DNA of 64,000 nucleotides, taken from positions 593,410,410 to 593,474,409 of the forward strand of contig CM057344.1 of NCBI GenBank assembly GCA_030015575.1, given 5' to 3'. This stretch comes from Agapanthus africanus. Lineage: Eukaryota > Streptophyta > Magnoliopsida > Asparagales > Amaryllidaceae. Under the pieces are notes generated by a model. That model had not been told where the DNA came from. It worked only from the letters and a program-made list of their open reading frames with translations, and did no database searches. The translations under genes were made by a program, and so were the position numbers. Below are positions 20,350-30,747 of this stretch, piece after piece. Every line of letters begins with the position of its first letter. Positions within the stretch are counted from its first letter, which is position 1.

Positions 20350-21897
20350 CGGATGCCATGAGATCCGAAATGGAGTCTATGTACACCAATAAAGTGTGGA
20401 CTTTGGATACCAATAAAGTGTGGACTTTGGATATTGTACCCTCTGGGGTAAAACCCATAGGGTGCAAATGGATCTTTAAGAGAAAGATCGGTGTAGATGG
20501 GCAGGTGGAGACCTATAAGGCAAAGCTTGTGGCGAAAGGATTTCGACAAAGACCTGGACTGAACTATGACGAAACATTTTCTCCTATAGCCATGTTTAAT
20601 CCATTCGGATCCTACTTGCTATTGCTGCTCACTACGACTATGAAATCTGGCAGATGGACGTTAAAACTGCTTTTCTAAATGGTGATTTAGAAGAGTGTGT
20701 TTATATGGATCAACCAGAGGGCTTCATTGACAGTGGGAGCAACGGGAAAGCATGAGGTTGCTTAAATCCATTTATAGATTAAAGCAGGTATCACGGAGTT
20801 AGAACATCTGTTTTGATGATGTTATCAAAAAGTTTAATTTCATCAGAAATCCAGATGAACCTTGTGTTTATAAGGAGATTGTAGGAAGTACTGTCGCATT
20901 CCTCGTATTGTACATGGATGACGTTCTTCTGATAGGAAACGACGTTCCTATGCTACAATCGGTCAAACTATTCTTATCACAAAGGTTCTCCATGAAGGAC
21001 CTGAGTGATGCCTCGTACATATTGGGCATAAAGATCTATAGGGATAGATCTAAAAGGTTATTGGGATTGTCCCAAACCAGGTACATTAACACCATCCTAA
21101 AGAGGTTTAGTATGGAAGACTCCAAGTGGGGTTTCTTACCCGCTAGTCATGGAGTCACTCTCTCTAAGGACTTTTGCCCAAAGACCGATGAAGAGAGAGC
21201 TCGTATGAGCATTATACCCTACGCTTCTGCTGTAGGATCTATAATGTATGCGATGTTATGTACACGCCTTGATTTAGCTTATGCACCGGGTGTAGTAAGC
21301 AGGTATCAATCCAACCCAGGGAAGAATCACTGGACAGCAGTGAAGAACATTCTTAAGTACTTGCGAAGGACTAAAGAAATGTTCTTGGTGTATGGTAACG
21401 GAGATCTCCAAATGGAGGCCTTTACCGATTCGAGTTTCCAGAGTGACAAGGATGATAGCAAATCTATCTCTGGGTTTGTCTTTACCCTCAATGGAGGGGC
21501 GGTGTGTTGGAAGAGTTCCAAACAGGATACCGTTGCAGACTCCACGATGGAAGCTGAGTATATTGCTGCAAATGATGCTACCAAGGAAGCCGTCTAGATG
21601 AGGAAGTTCGTCTCGGAGCTAGGAGTAGTTCCGACCATTATTGATCTAATACCTTTGTATTGTGATAATAATGGGGCTATTGCGTTAGCCAAAGAGCGCA
21701 GGTCCCATCAGCGATCCAGACACATTCTCAGGCGATATCATCTGATCCGGGAGATAGTTGATCGCCGCGAGATCGAGATTCGAAGAGTAGATACAAAAGA
21801 TAACACCGCGGATCCACTCACCAAGGCCCTCCCTTTACCGCAGCATGAGTACCTTTTTGAGAGGTTGGGTATGAGATACTCCAATAATTGGCCTTAG
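20350..21897 (+). pseudogene. Copia reverse transcriptase and RNase H (broken)
   Basis: Reverse transcriptase motifs: GCKWIFKRKIGVDG and KLVAKGFRQ, a frameshift near 20640, QMDVKTAFLNG-like sequence, the catalytic YMDD at about 20911-20922 (MYMDDVLLIGND), ILGIKIYRDR. RNase H follows: FTDSSFQSDKDD, STMEAEYIA, YCDNNGAIALAKE, ADPLTKALP. A TAG at 21595-21597 interrupts RNase H. There is a 24-bp in-frame duplication at 20385-20432. The gene is dead but its parts are all in order. Confidence 0.88.
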
Positions 21898-21910
21898 TGC
21901 AAGTGAGAGA

Positions 21911-23983
21911 TTATTGGATATATGTATGCCCTAGAGGCCATTATATGATAGTGTATATACCAGTATGTGTGTGTGTGTGTATCCAGGGGACATTCTTGCT
22001 CGACATGATAGTATGCTATCTGGTTGCACCTTTTATCTTGACATGTTCATTTGATCATGCTTTCATTCATTTGGTACATGTTGATATAGCCCTTAGGATG
22101 ATGTAGGACTACTGAGATTATGATGCGGATTATACTAGTGGGACATGTGTAGTCTATGAGCATATCCTTGAAATGTTCCTAGTCATGGATGTATCGAGAC
22201 GGGGCATCGATATCACTAAAGTAGACTAACGTATATGTTACTTGTCCCATTGATGGGCGATGAATGATCACATATCCATTGGTGTGGTGACACCAAAGAT
22301 TGTATACGGGTGCTCAGTGGAAACTGGGTACACTAAACGGACTCGCCGAGAACTCCTATGTGGTATTATATCTATCGTCGGATAGTAGTTCTCAGGTGAC
22401 ACTGGTACAGGTTAGTCTGTAGACCCGAGATCGTCATAAAGTCTTGTGTGTCTCCCACTGTACCTTGATCTCCACCCTACCACGGCTCTACTGAGTCGTG
22501 CAAACAGGTGGATTTTGGGTACAGTCCCGAGGTACATGGAGGCAATGAGCGATAGGAGGGGTTTCGTCTCTCCCGGTATTGGGGGTTGATGTTGCACCAT
22601 GTACGATTGGCTATAACAGGAAGTCCCTGGCCAGGGCTGCTGAGATTTACTGATAAGTGTTATCAGTAGTTTCTCGATCTGTTATGAGCCATATACCGAC
22701 ATGACTTATCTGAGTTGTTAAGGTCGACGATACCACCCTTAGACCTGATATGCAGCATATTTGACGAAGAGACCGAACTGTACGGTAAGTGTTGCCAGTT
22801 GGCTCGACAGGAGTTTTAGCAGGTATGCTTGTGTTTTTTCTGATCGCTCAATACCTAGGAGCCGTTACGTACTGCTGGTGCCACTGACGGTTTGTAGGCA
22901 TATGATGTGATCACTGCCTACTGCTAGCGTATTGACGAGTCTTAGAGTCCCATAAAGGAGTCTCCTAGCTCAGGCGAAATGATTTGGGGTGCATATGTGA
23001 TATGCGCGGGAGCTCGATTAAATGCGTGTATTAGATACCGTATTTTATTTGGACGTTTTCTATTGGACGGGTCGTATGTGATATGACCGGGTTATTAAAT
23101 CAAGTGTTGATTTAATATTAAGTCCATTAGCTCATTTATTTAAACCTATTTCTTTTGCTGCATGCATGAGTGTATGTATATGTTGATGTGCATGCACACA
23201 TACAAGCACAGATGTGTCATGGTTGATGATACATTGGTGGCGGCAATGCAAGGCTCATATGGTTGCATATTTATTTATATTTTGTTAATTTGGGATTAAC
23301 CAAAATGACAAATGAAATCATGGTTGACTATTCAACTCTCATTTTCTTGTGTTGACAAGTCAAAGCCATGGTTTCATTTGCCCATGGTTTTGGCCCATGG
23401 TTTTGCTTAAACTCTAGTTGCAAAATATCTAGATATTATGCAACCATAGTTTAGCATGAGAGCTCTCTTACTCTCTTGTGTTAAGCAAGGGTTACTCTCA
23501 TTTATTCTCGTTATTCTCTCATGAGTTTAGTTTGAGCCATCTCCTTTTTTCTCTCTCTCCTCAAAGCTCACTAGGGTTTCAAAAGAAAAAAAAGGATTAA
23601 AAAGAAAAGGTTTTTAATTGAGATCCAAACCCAAATCACCATTCCACTTTAGTTTAGCCCACTAGATTGGAGTGTTTGATTCTTCTTCTTCTTTGATCAA
23701 GAGAAACTTGGAGCTTGGTGCAAAGAGACTTCGTGGTGGATTATCGTGGACTTGGAAGGACACAAGCCAACCGGTTCAAACCTCAATCGATCTAAGGAGT
23801 CTAGGAGGAGGTCTACAAAGGTTGTATTCTCTCCCACTTAGTGTTAGACACTTGTAGTATATGATACTAGCATGTTGTTACTCTATCTTTCTAGTTCGAT
23901 TCATGGATGGAATTGTTTAGCACCCTCTAAAATTTTTGTCATATAATGTGTAATGCAACCCTAAACCTAGTGTGGTGCTATAG
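21911..23983 (+). mobile_element. Angela-like copia 3' LTR, truncated
   Basis: It starts after AAGTGAGAGA with TTATTGGATATATGTATGCC, a mutated form of the usual TGTTGGATATATGCCCTAG. It keeps blocks shared with the LTR at 11227 (CGAGACGGGGCATCGATA, CCGAACTGTACGG, GACGAGTCTTAGAGTCCC). A GT microsatellite lies at 21964-21980. The terminal CGTGGACTTACA of the family is missing; gypsy gag sequence begins at 23986. Confidence 0.7.
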
Positions 23984-23985
23984 AA

Positions 23986-24210
23986 TCCCTACAACTCCTT
24001 CAGGAGGAATGACGTCCACAAAATATTCGTGGACGCCTTGAACAACGGTCTGCAACTGCCTATTCCAAAGAGGCCACATGAAATAAACATAACCGACAAT
24101 CCCATATACTGTCCATATCATAAAATGGTGAGCCATACCTTTGAAGACTGCTATGTTTTCAAAGATTAGGTGAAGAACCAATACAAACTTGGGAAAGCCT
24201 CACAGTCGTC
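23986..24210 (+). pseudogene. Gypsy gag C-terminal fragment
   Basis: Reads PYNSFRRNDVHKIFVDALNN, then LQLPIPKRP and CPYHKMVSHTFEDCYVFKD, then TAG at 24167-24169, then VKNQYKLGKASQ. It is the counterpart of the RPYSFPQ...CPYHQTV block in the gag at 1051-1365, at roughly half identity. It represents the end of gag in the second TR-GAG-like element; everything upstream is missing. Confidence 0.85.
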
Positions 24211-24585
24211 AGATGTACCGACAAGCCACAGAGCTACAGTCATCAACACAACTCTGCCAAGATCAAAATTCGAGGAGCTGGGATAAGCAAATGCACAGGA
24301 CCACCACGTCGTTAAACTGGGAACAATCGACCTCTAAATCGTTAAACTGGGAATGTAAAAAAAATTTGTCGTGTAAATAAAAAAAGTGTAAATAAAAAAA
24401 ATGATGAAAATAAAAAGAGCCGAAATGATAGGGCAACTCGCAATAAAAATCAGCGAGTAAAATAAAAATGAAAATAAACAACCGAAATGATGGGGCAACC
24501 GCGAATAAATAGCCGAAATGATAGGACAATCGTGACCTTCGCGATAAGAAAAGCTGAAATGATAGAGTAATCGCGGTAAAAGAAA

Positions 24586-24716
24586 CGGCGAATGATGAGT
24601 CGCTCCTGCTACCATATTCCAGTGCAACGATGCAGACGCCAACTAAATTCCAAATCCCTAACGGCGAATGATAAGTCGCTCCTGGTACCATATTCCAGTG
24701 CAGCGATGCAGACGGC
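24586..24716. repeat. Two nested-hairpin elements (second element)
   Basis: Copies at 24586-24640 and 24662-24716: GGCGAATGATRAGTCGCTCC, a CCATATTCCAG segment, and GATGCAGACG. The inner stem is GTCGCT/AGCGAT in the second copy. They match the elements at 3708-3844 in layout. Confidence 0.75.
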
Positions 24717-24886
24717 AACCAAAATCCAATTTCCCAAAATTCTCCCAGCCCTACGGTTGGTCCCCGAGTTGGCTATCGTATACAATCCACAGGCTCAAAT
24801 ATTTCTCCTCACATCCATGCCCCACCGCAACCACAAGTCAGGCAGTCGGTCTCCGCCTTTGTAATTATGCTCCATTTGGGGAGACC

Positions 24887-25140
24887 CACTCATGTGTCCT
24901 CACGATACATGAGAAGAACAAACCTTACGAGATCCTCTCGACTCGTAAGAAAACACCTTCGTGGGATCCTTACGACTCACAAAGGAAAAACACACTTGGG
25001 GGTCCTCACGACTCCTAAGGAGAAAATACACCTACGAGATACTTTCGACTCGTAGGAAGAAAACGCTTTTATGGGACCCTTACGGCTCATAAAATTGAAA
25101 AGCCTTAGATGATAGGGACCTAAACCTGTCTCCTAAGCCA
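24887..25140. repeat. Hairpin module, copy D (second element)
   Basis: Stem halves in order: CTCATGT/ACATGAG, CTTACGAG/CTCGTAAG, CTTCGTGGG/CTCACAAAG, CTTGGGGG/CTCCTAAG, CTACGAG/CTCGTAG, TTTATGGG/CTCATAAA, then a closing CTTAG...CTAAG pair. Loops are TCCTCACGA, ATCCTCTCGA, ATCCTTACGA and ACCCTTACGG. The order follows modules A to C, with an extra hairpin at the front. Confidence 0.8.
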
Positions 25141-25159
25141 TCGCTCCCCAACAGGCAAA

Positions 25160-25556
25160 GGCAAATGATGAGTTGCTCCTGGCACCTGTGCTTCAGTGTT
25201 AGCAATGCTGATGCCGACCCCAACCCCGAAATTCCAAACTTCCAATTCAATAGACCTCTAAGTCGTTAAACTGGGAACAGATGACCTCTAAGTCGTTAAA
25301 CTGGAAACAGTAGACCCCTAAGTCTTTAAACTGGGAACAGATGACCTCTAAGTCGTTAAACTGGAAACAGATGACTCTTAAGTCATTAAACTAGGAATGA
25401 GGAAAATCCCCTCATGGAAAATGATGATTCGCTCCTGGTACAATATTCCAGTGAAGTGATGCTGATGCCAAACCAAAACCAAAATCCCTAAATCTACTCA
25501 TGGCAAATGATGATTAGCTCCTGGTACTATATTCCAGTGTAGCAATGCTGATGTCA
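25160..25556. repeat. Nested hairpins and 30-bp 'GACCTCTAAGTCGTTAAACTG' type units
   Basis: Three nested-hairpin copies at 25160-25215, 25416-25470 and 25501-25556 flank five units of about 30 bases (25249-25400) with the core GACCTCTAAGTCGTTAAACT. In the 25160 copy the inner stem reads TTGCT/AGCAA instead of TCGCT/AGCGA: both sides changed. Confidence 0.75.
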
Positions 25557-25687
25557 ACCCAAATCAAATCAAAACAACAACCTCTGCGGCGGAATCATGC
25601 TTCGTCCCAGAATGCACCCCGTGTCGAAATCATGCTTCGCCTCGGGATATCTACCTTCCCTGCCAGAATTATGCTCCGCCTCGGAAT

Positions 25688-26430
25688 CAAGTCAACCAGC
25701 GACACTCCATGCCGGGGACAAGTCGAACAGCCAGCGACACTCCGTGCCGGGGACAAGTCGAACAGCCAGCGACACTCCGTGCCGGGGACAAGTCGAACAG
25801 CGACACTCTGTGCCGGGGACAAGTCGAACAGCCAGCGACATTCCGTGCCGAGGACAAGTCGAACAGTGACACTCCGTGCCGGGGAAAAGTCGAACAGCCA
25901 GCGATACTCCGTGCCGGGGACAAGTCGAACAGCCAGTGACACTCCGTGCTGGGGACAAGTTGACCAGCAACACTCCGTGCCAGGAAAGAATCGAATGACC
26001 AGCGACACTCCGTGTCGGGGAAAAGTCGACCAGCGACATTCCGTGCCGGGGAAACGTCGAACAGCGACACTCTGTTTCGGGAACACGTCAACCAGTGACG
26101 CTCTGTGCTGGGGAATAGTCAACCAGCGACACTCTGTCTCGGGGAAATGTCAAACTGACATTCCGTCTCGGGGACACGTCAATCAGTGACACTCCATGCA
26201 GGGGACACATTAACCAGCGACACTCCGTGCCGGGGAAACGTCAAACAGACACTCCGCCTCGGGGACCAGCCGACCAACGACACTCCACGCTGGGGACGCA
26301 TCAAACAGATACTCCGCGCTGGGGACACGTCAACCACCGACACTCCACGCCGGGGACGCGTCAAACAGACACTCCGCATCGGGGACACGTCAACCACCGA
26401 CACTCTGTCTCGGAGACACGTCAAGCATTG
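25688..26430. repeat. Minisatellite, units of about 31-35 bp, over 20 copies
   Basis: Core ACACTCCGTGCCGGGGACAA followed by GTCGAACAGC or GTCGACCAGC. Units of 31 and 35 bases are mixed, depending on whether CCAG is duplicated. Copies near the left end (25590-25690) and right end are more diverged. The repeats lack stops in several frames on both strands, so the long open frames here (for example 25545-26189 and 25595-26122) are artefacts. Confidence 0.9.
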
Positions 26431-26556
26431 ACCGTCCATGTCGTAAAAAGGGCAGTGCCAGATTCCCAAAAGCGGGGGCCAAATCAAGTCGCCTCCACGC
26501 GGAAGAAAATCCATCAATTTCATGCACACAACCACATATGTGGTGTGCATTTATTG

Positions 26557-26571
26557 ATGGGGGAGCAATTT
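26557..26571 (+). promoter_or_regulatory. Polypurine tract of the second TR-GAG-like element
   Basis: GATGGGGGAGCAATT directly before TGTTGGGGTC. The layout equals that at 7262-7289. Confidence 0.6.
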
Positions 26572-27960
26572 GTTGGGGTCAAATTTACACCCTGGTTGAC
26601 CAAGTCAAAATCAAAGTCAATCCCAAGCCAAGTGGACCTAAGCCCAAGTCAAGTGGGTCCATGCCCGAGTCGAGCCCGAACTTGAAGCGGCCAGCTTCCC
26701 CAATGTCAAAATGAAAATTTTGTAATAAATAATTTTGATATAATTTTTATGAATAAATGTAAGAAAAATAGGCATAAAGCCATTTTTTTGTAAAACTCAT
26801 GGTTTATGTGCAAAAGAAATGAGCACATGAGGCAGGGGATGGACAAAATGCCATTTTGTAAAGCCCAAGGGGCTATGTGTAATTTTGTAAGCCTATATAA
26901 GGTAACATGATGATGAAATAAAAAAGAACTTTTCCATTCTCTAAAATTCTAAGGTTTGCACCTCCTCCTCCTTCCTCAAGGTTCTAAATCCTCTTCTTCT
27001 TCTTTTTTAATTAAATCAAAAGTTTAACTCTTTCTTCTCCAAAAATAAACAGTTTTTCACCATCAAACCCTCGAAGGGGAATTCGGATCTTCCATCAGAT
27101 CTCAAAAGGGAAGATTTTTAAATCACATCCTCCTCTTTCTCCAAGATCCGGCCAACTGAGAGAAAGAAGAAGGAGACACATCTCCAAAAAACCCACTTTG
27201 TGAAGATCTAGGGCAAAATGAGAGAAGAAAATGACCCCCTTTGATCATTTCCAAAGATTTTCAGGAGTTTAACTCCATTCAAGATCTGTTGGAGTTTAAC
27301 TCCATAATTTAATCTCTTTTCAGAGAAGTCAAATCGGGAGCACAGCTCCCAGTACAGGGACCAAGTCCCTTTATCCTGCTGACACCCAGCACCCGCGTGC
27401 CAAGCACGTGGGCCGACGCCTAGCGCTCGCGTGCTAGGTACATGAGGCGCTGGCACCCACACGTCCTTTGGACGTCATTTTTCCCTTATACACACACACA
27501 CACACACACTCCATAACATCGTCCCCATTTGAAACAAATTTCTAACGGGGCGCTGTCTCGTACCCTACAAGGAGGCTGCTACCCTCTTGACCCTCAGCCC
27601 ACTATCCGGGTAGCGGGCCTCCGTAAACTCTGCGAGTCTCCCGATATATCCGAAACCCTTTAAGACACATATACGTACACTGCACGTTGAGTTCACATGA
27701 CCTGTTTGACCTATTAATCGGAGGTTCTCTCACTCTAAAGGCGAGCGGTAATTAACGGCAGCTTAGTCCGCGGTTGCTAGAGATTCGGATCTCCACAATC
27801 AATAAACTCCCGCTTACTCTAAACAGGGAGAATCTGTAGTGCGCCTGACAAGCGCACGCGTATTCCCATCTCAATGGGGTGACGAAAACACCCTACAATC
27901 GATAGGGAATTACTTTATATATGACGGACGAAAAAACTCGATTTACTTTTAAGTGTGTTA
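26572..27960 (+). mobile_element. Gypsy-type LTR (second TR-GAG-like element)
   Basis: It starts TGTTGGGGTCAAATTTACAC. It matches the reverse complement of 9720-10524 over its first ~900 bases. A TATA-like CTATATAAGG lies at 26893-26902. Short hairpins follow (GGAGTTTAACTCC, GGGAGCACAGCTCCC, GGGACCAAGTCCC). An AC microsatellite sits at 27488-27510. The right boundary is not clear: sequence after 27500 is low in recognisable features and may be the LTR end or other DNA. Confidence 0.6.
27488..27510. repeat. AC microsatellite
   Basis: About eleven CA/AC repeats within or just after the gypsy LTR. Confidence 0.9.
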
Positions 27961-30457
27961 TAGATGAGTGTTTGAGGTGGCAGTATTGAGTGGTCCAGAT
28001 TTTCTGTATATCAAATACTCACAACGCATTCTTAGAAACCATCTAAGGCACCCAAACCCAGAAATTTATGTTCCTTGAGCCATGATTGGTTTTACTAGTG
28101 GTGTCAAGAATGACCCGCAACCTGTTTGGCTCATGGGTCAAACTGTAAAACATGGGTCACAGATCAAGATTTTACTATCCATTTAAAATCTATCCGTATG
28201 TGACCAACTCGTTAAAAAATACTATCTTGTCGATCCGATCCGTGAGTTCATGTGTTTTAACTAGCATGCTTCCAAGATAAAGTAGCTGATGAGATGGTGG
28301 AGTTTTCAAATAACAACGAGAAGCTATCAAACAATGATTTTATGTGAAAATTTTCGTTTAGATATTTCTGTTTTAGTTATAAACATTGTTAATACTTTTG
28401 TTTTGAAACCTGCGAGTCGATGAATGATTGTATTTGTTTTCTTCACCCCTTCTTTTCCCTTTTCTTCTTTAGAATTTTCAACCGCCCAGGTTCTCCAACC
28501 GTTCTTTGCCCCCATCACACACACAAAATGTTGAATGAAAGTACTTGTTTTCTTCACGTAATGCATCTCACGATGCAAAAAGAAAACTAGTATTGTCAGC
28601 AGCACAATTCGCATGGCAGGAAGATCATATTTCTCACCTTAACTCATTCACTTGGTGTGCAGGTTTATATTAATTATAACTATAACTATACAAGTATTCA
28701 CAGATCAAATTAGGTTCAGTTTAATGATAAAAGTCAAAGAAACTAGGTTTCTTATATATTCATTCGGTTCATTAGAAAAGCTAACTGCAAACTTTTGTAT
28801 GTATACCTATTGTAGCTTGCCGTCTTCGTCAATATCATGGATACAAAACATTCAGTAAGATGTTGGAGTGAACTAAAATTCTAATTTATATAAAACATGT
28901 CTAAAGAAATTTTTTCATTATTAATAATTGTGATGAGTTTTAAACACTTGCCATCACAATTATTGAAAACAAATTTAGTTCCGTCGTTACCATCCCAAAA
29001 CCCTTGCCAAGCGAAGCGGTTGGCCCTCATTGCACAACGCGTGTTCCACTGTGCAGCCTAAAATGGAATGGACTTTAGGGTTTCCTAATTAAGCTAAAAT
29101 ATTTCCATTAAACCTTTCATTTCCTAATTAACAAGACAAATTTTTGTTTTTTAAATATCTTCGTTAATCTCTACTTCTACTTCTACTATTATAACTAACC
29201 AGTATTTGTGCATGTTCGATACACGTGTGAATATTGGAACAACATAGATAACATCGATTGGTTTAGGCAAATTGAGAGAAAAATGATTGAATTGGTTTTC
29301 AAAAGAAAATTTGCTCGTTTACTTACAATATATTTAACTATCGATGCATGTTTGGTTTTTTTTTTTTATGTATATCTTGCTTAAATCTTAGTATGTTCTT
29401 TTATTTTGACGGTTTACACTGTAATAATAAAGATGTATTAAAATTTGAACTTTTATGAATAGACATAAAATACATAAAGTGGAGTTACTGAAGAAAAATG
29501 TCAAAGAAAAATATAGGTACATTCTTTACGTATTGCTTTGTAATTGTAAAAGAAAAAAGAGTTTACTAATTAGTTTTCAAATTATGCATTGAATATTTAA
29601 ATTATATTTATTCAGGATTTTTATTTTAAAAAATACAATTAATTTAGAAACCAAAAACAATTTTTTTAGATGTATAATATGATATACATAATCAAACTGC
29701 GCAAAAAAGCATTGAAGCTATTGATAGAATATTTTAAGATAAAAAAGTAAAGAAAACATGCTCCTATTTTTTCAAGAGAAAGATACTCTTTTAATTTTGA
29801 GCTTCCTCTCTCTTTTTTACCTTCAATATTCTCTGATTAATTTTTTTGGCTCCATAAATGTAATTTATTTGGACTGTAAACTCTTGAATGGAAACTTTGG
29901 TTCCATTTTGGGTTCGAATTCAAATTTTTAAGTTGGGTAAAAATGGAGGGAAGTTATCATTATGTTTATTTTGTCTTGAATTGGTGTCATGGCATCCGTG
30001 TTTCATTATAATGTCAACTTTTAAAGGCTATGCTAGAAAATGGAGATGCATGCAATATTTGTTATAAAAAAATCTCCATTTCTATGTTTGGCTATTAAGA
30101 AGTTTTAGCTGATAGGAAATCCGTAAACATTGAGAAGTTGTGTCTGGGCTTGCTAGTAATATAAAGATTGTTATTGCATAGTTTACATTCTTCCTTTGAT
30201 TAAGTTTTTTCTTTTTCTTTTTTCTTTTTTGAAACCGAACCAACTTCAAGGATCGAACTTCTCTGATTAAGCAACTCCTTCATAGCTCAAGTATCACCTG
30301 TATGGCCTATAGGATTCAATCACAAAATCGTTTTTTTTTAATTTTAAAGAAGGCCCTCAATTCTCCATATTTCTAAATATACATGCAAATCATCTTTGTT
30401 AACTAAATAAATCTTCAGTAGAAAAAAAAACCTTTGAATTGAGTTTAAAATAGTTTT
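27961..30457. other. Intergenic stretch without recognised features
   Basis: AT-rich sequence with several short open frames, none longer than about 95 codons and none that I recognise. No LTR, tRNA or conserved exon was found. Its composition resembles the introns on the right of the window more than the repeat-rich left part. Confidence 0.6.
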
Positions 30458-30700
30458 ATGACCAATGAGCATTAGCTCAGATTGTATGGACACCTTCTCT
30501 CTTGGGAGAGTGCAGGGTTCGAACTCCAAAAGAGAGGAATGTGGCCATAAATTAACATCTTCGGGTTAAATTCATGGGTTTCCTGGGTGGGTGGGTGTTA
30601 TTTGTTTTGTGCTTGTGTGTGGTGCACGTGGATGTGTTGTGCGTTTAGAATAGGGTTTACTGGCCAGTGCCAAATAAAAAATCCAAAAAAAGGGATGGTT
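30458..30700 (+). mobile_element. tRNA-derived SINE
   Basis: An A box (TAGCTCAGATTG, from 30473) and a B box (GGTTCGAACTCC, 30516-30527) have the spacing of an internal RNA polymerase III promoter. The part before them starts GAGCATTAGCTCAG. A tRNA-unrelated body follows with GTGGGTGGGTG and GGGTTTACTGGCC, ending in an A-rich stretch. It lacks a tRNA fold downstream, so it is not a functional tRNA. It ends about 50 bases left of the FTSHI5 duplicated segment. Confidence 0.7.
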
Positions 30701-30747
30701 TTATGGTTTGATTAGGTTAGCCATGGTCAATTAATAAGAGTACTACC

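Larger units (their letters stand above)
16733..23983 (+). mobile_element. 5'-truncated Angela-like Ty1/copia element
   Basis: The sequence from 16733 corresponds to interior leader sequence of the element at 34595-44160 (compare GTTTTGCATCCGCGCTAGTC at 16919 and 37571, and GGATCCCGATCC near 17587 and 38508). No 5' LTR or primer-binding site is present. Gag-pol remnants run from 17951 to 21897, then a 3' LTR starts at about 21911 and is cut off at 23983 by gypsy gag sequence. The element is joined directly to the truncated FTSHI5 copy. Confidence 0.8.
23986..27960 (+). mobile_element. Second TR-GAG-like element, 5'-truncated
   Basis: Order: gag fragment, GGAC/GTCC-like units (24299), ACTCGC/GCGAGT repeats (24410-24570), nested hairpins (24586-24716), hairpin module D (24887-25140), more nested hairpins and 30-bp units (25160-25556), a minisatellite (25688-26430), polypurine tract, LTR from 26572. 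The order of parts parallels 2541-7289 of the first element, but the sequences are clearly diverged and the LTRs differ. No pol sequence was seen. Confidence 0.75.

Noticed and set aside
25545..26189. Open frame of 214 codons (+) and several overlapping frames on both strands
   Set aside because: The frames follow the 31-35 base minisatellite; peptide repeats occur in five frames and match no family.
30473..30527. tRNA gene
   Set aside because: A and B boxes are present but no acceptor stem or anticodon arm can be formed; a SINE fits better.
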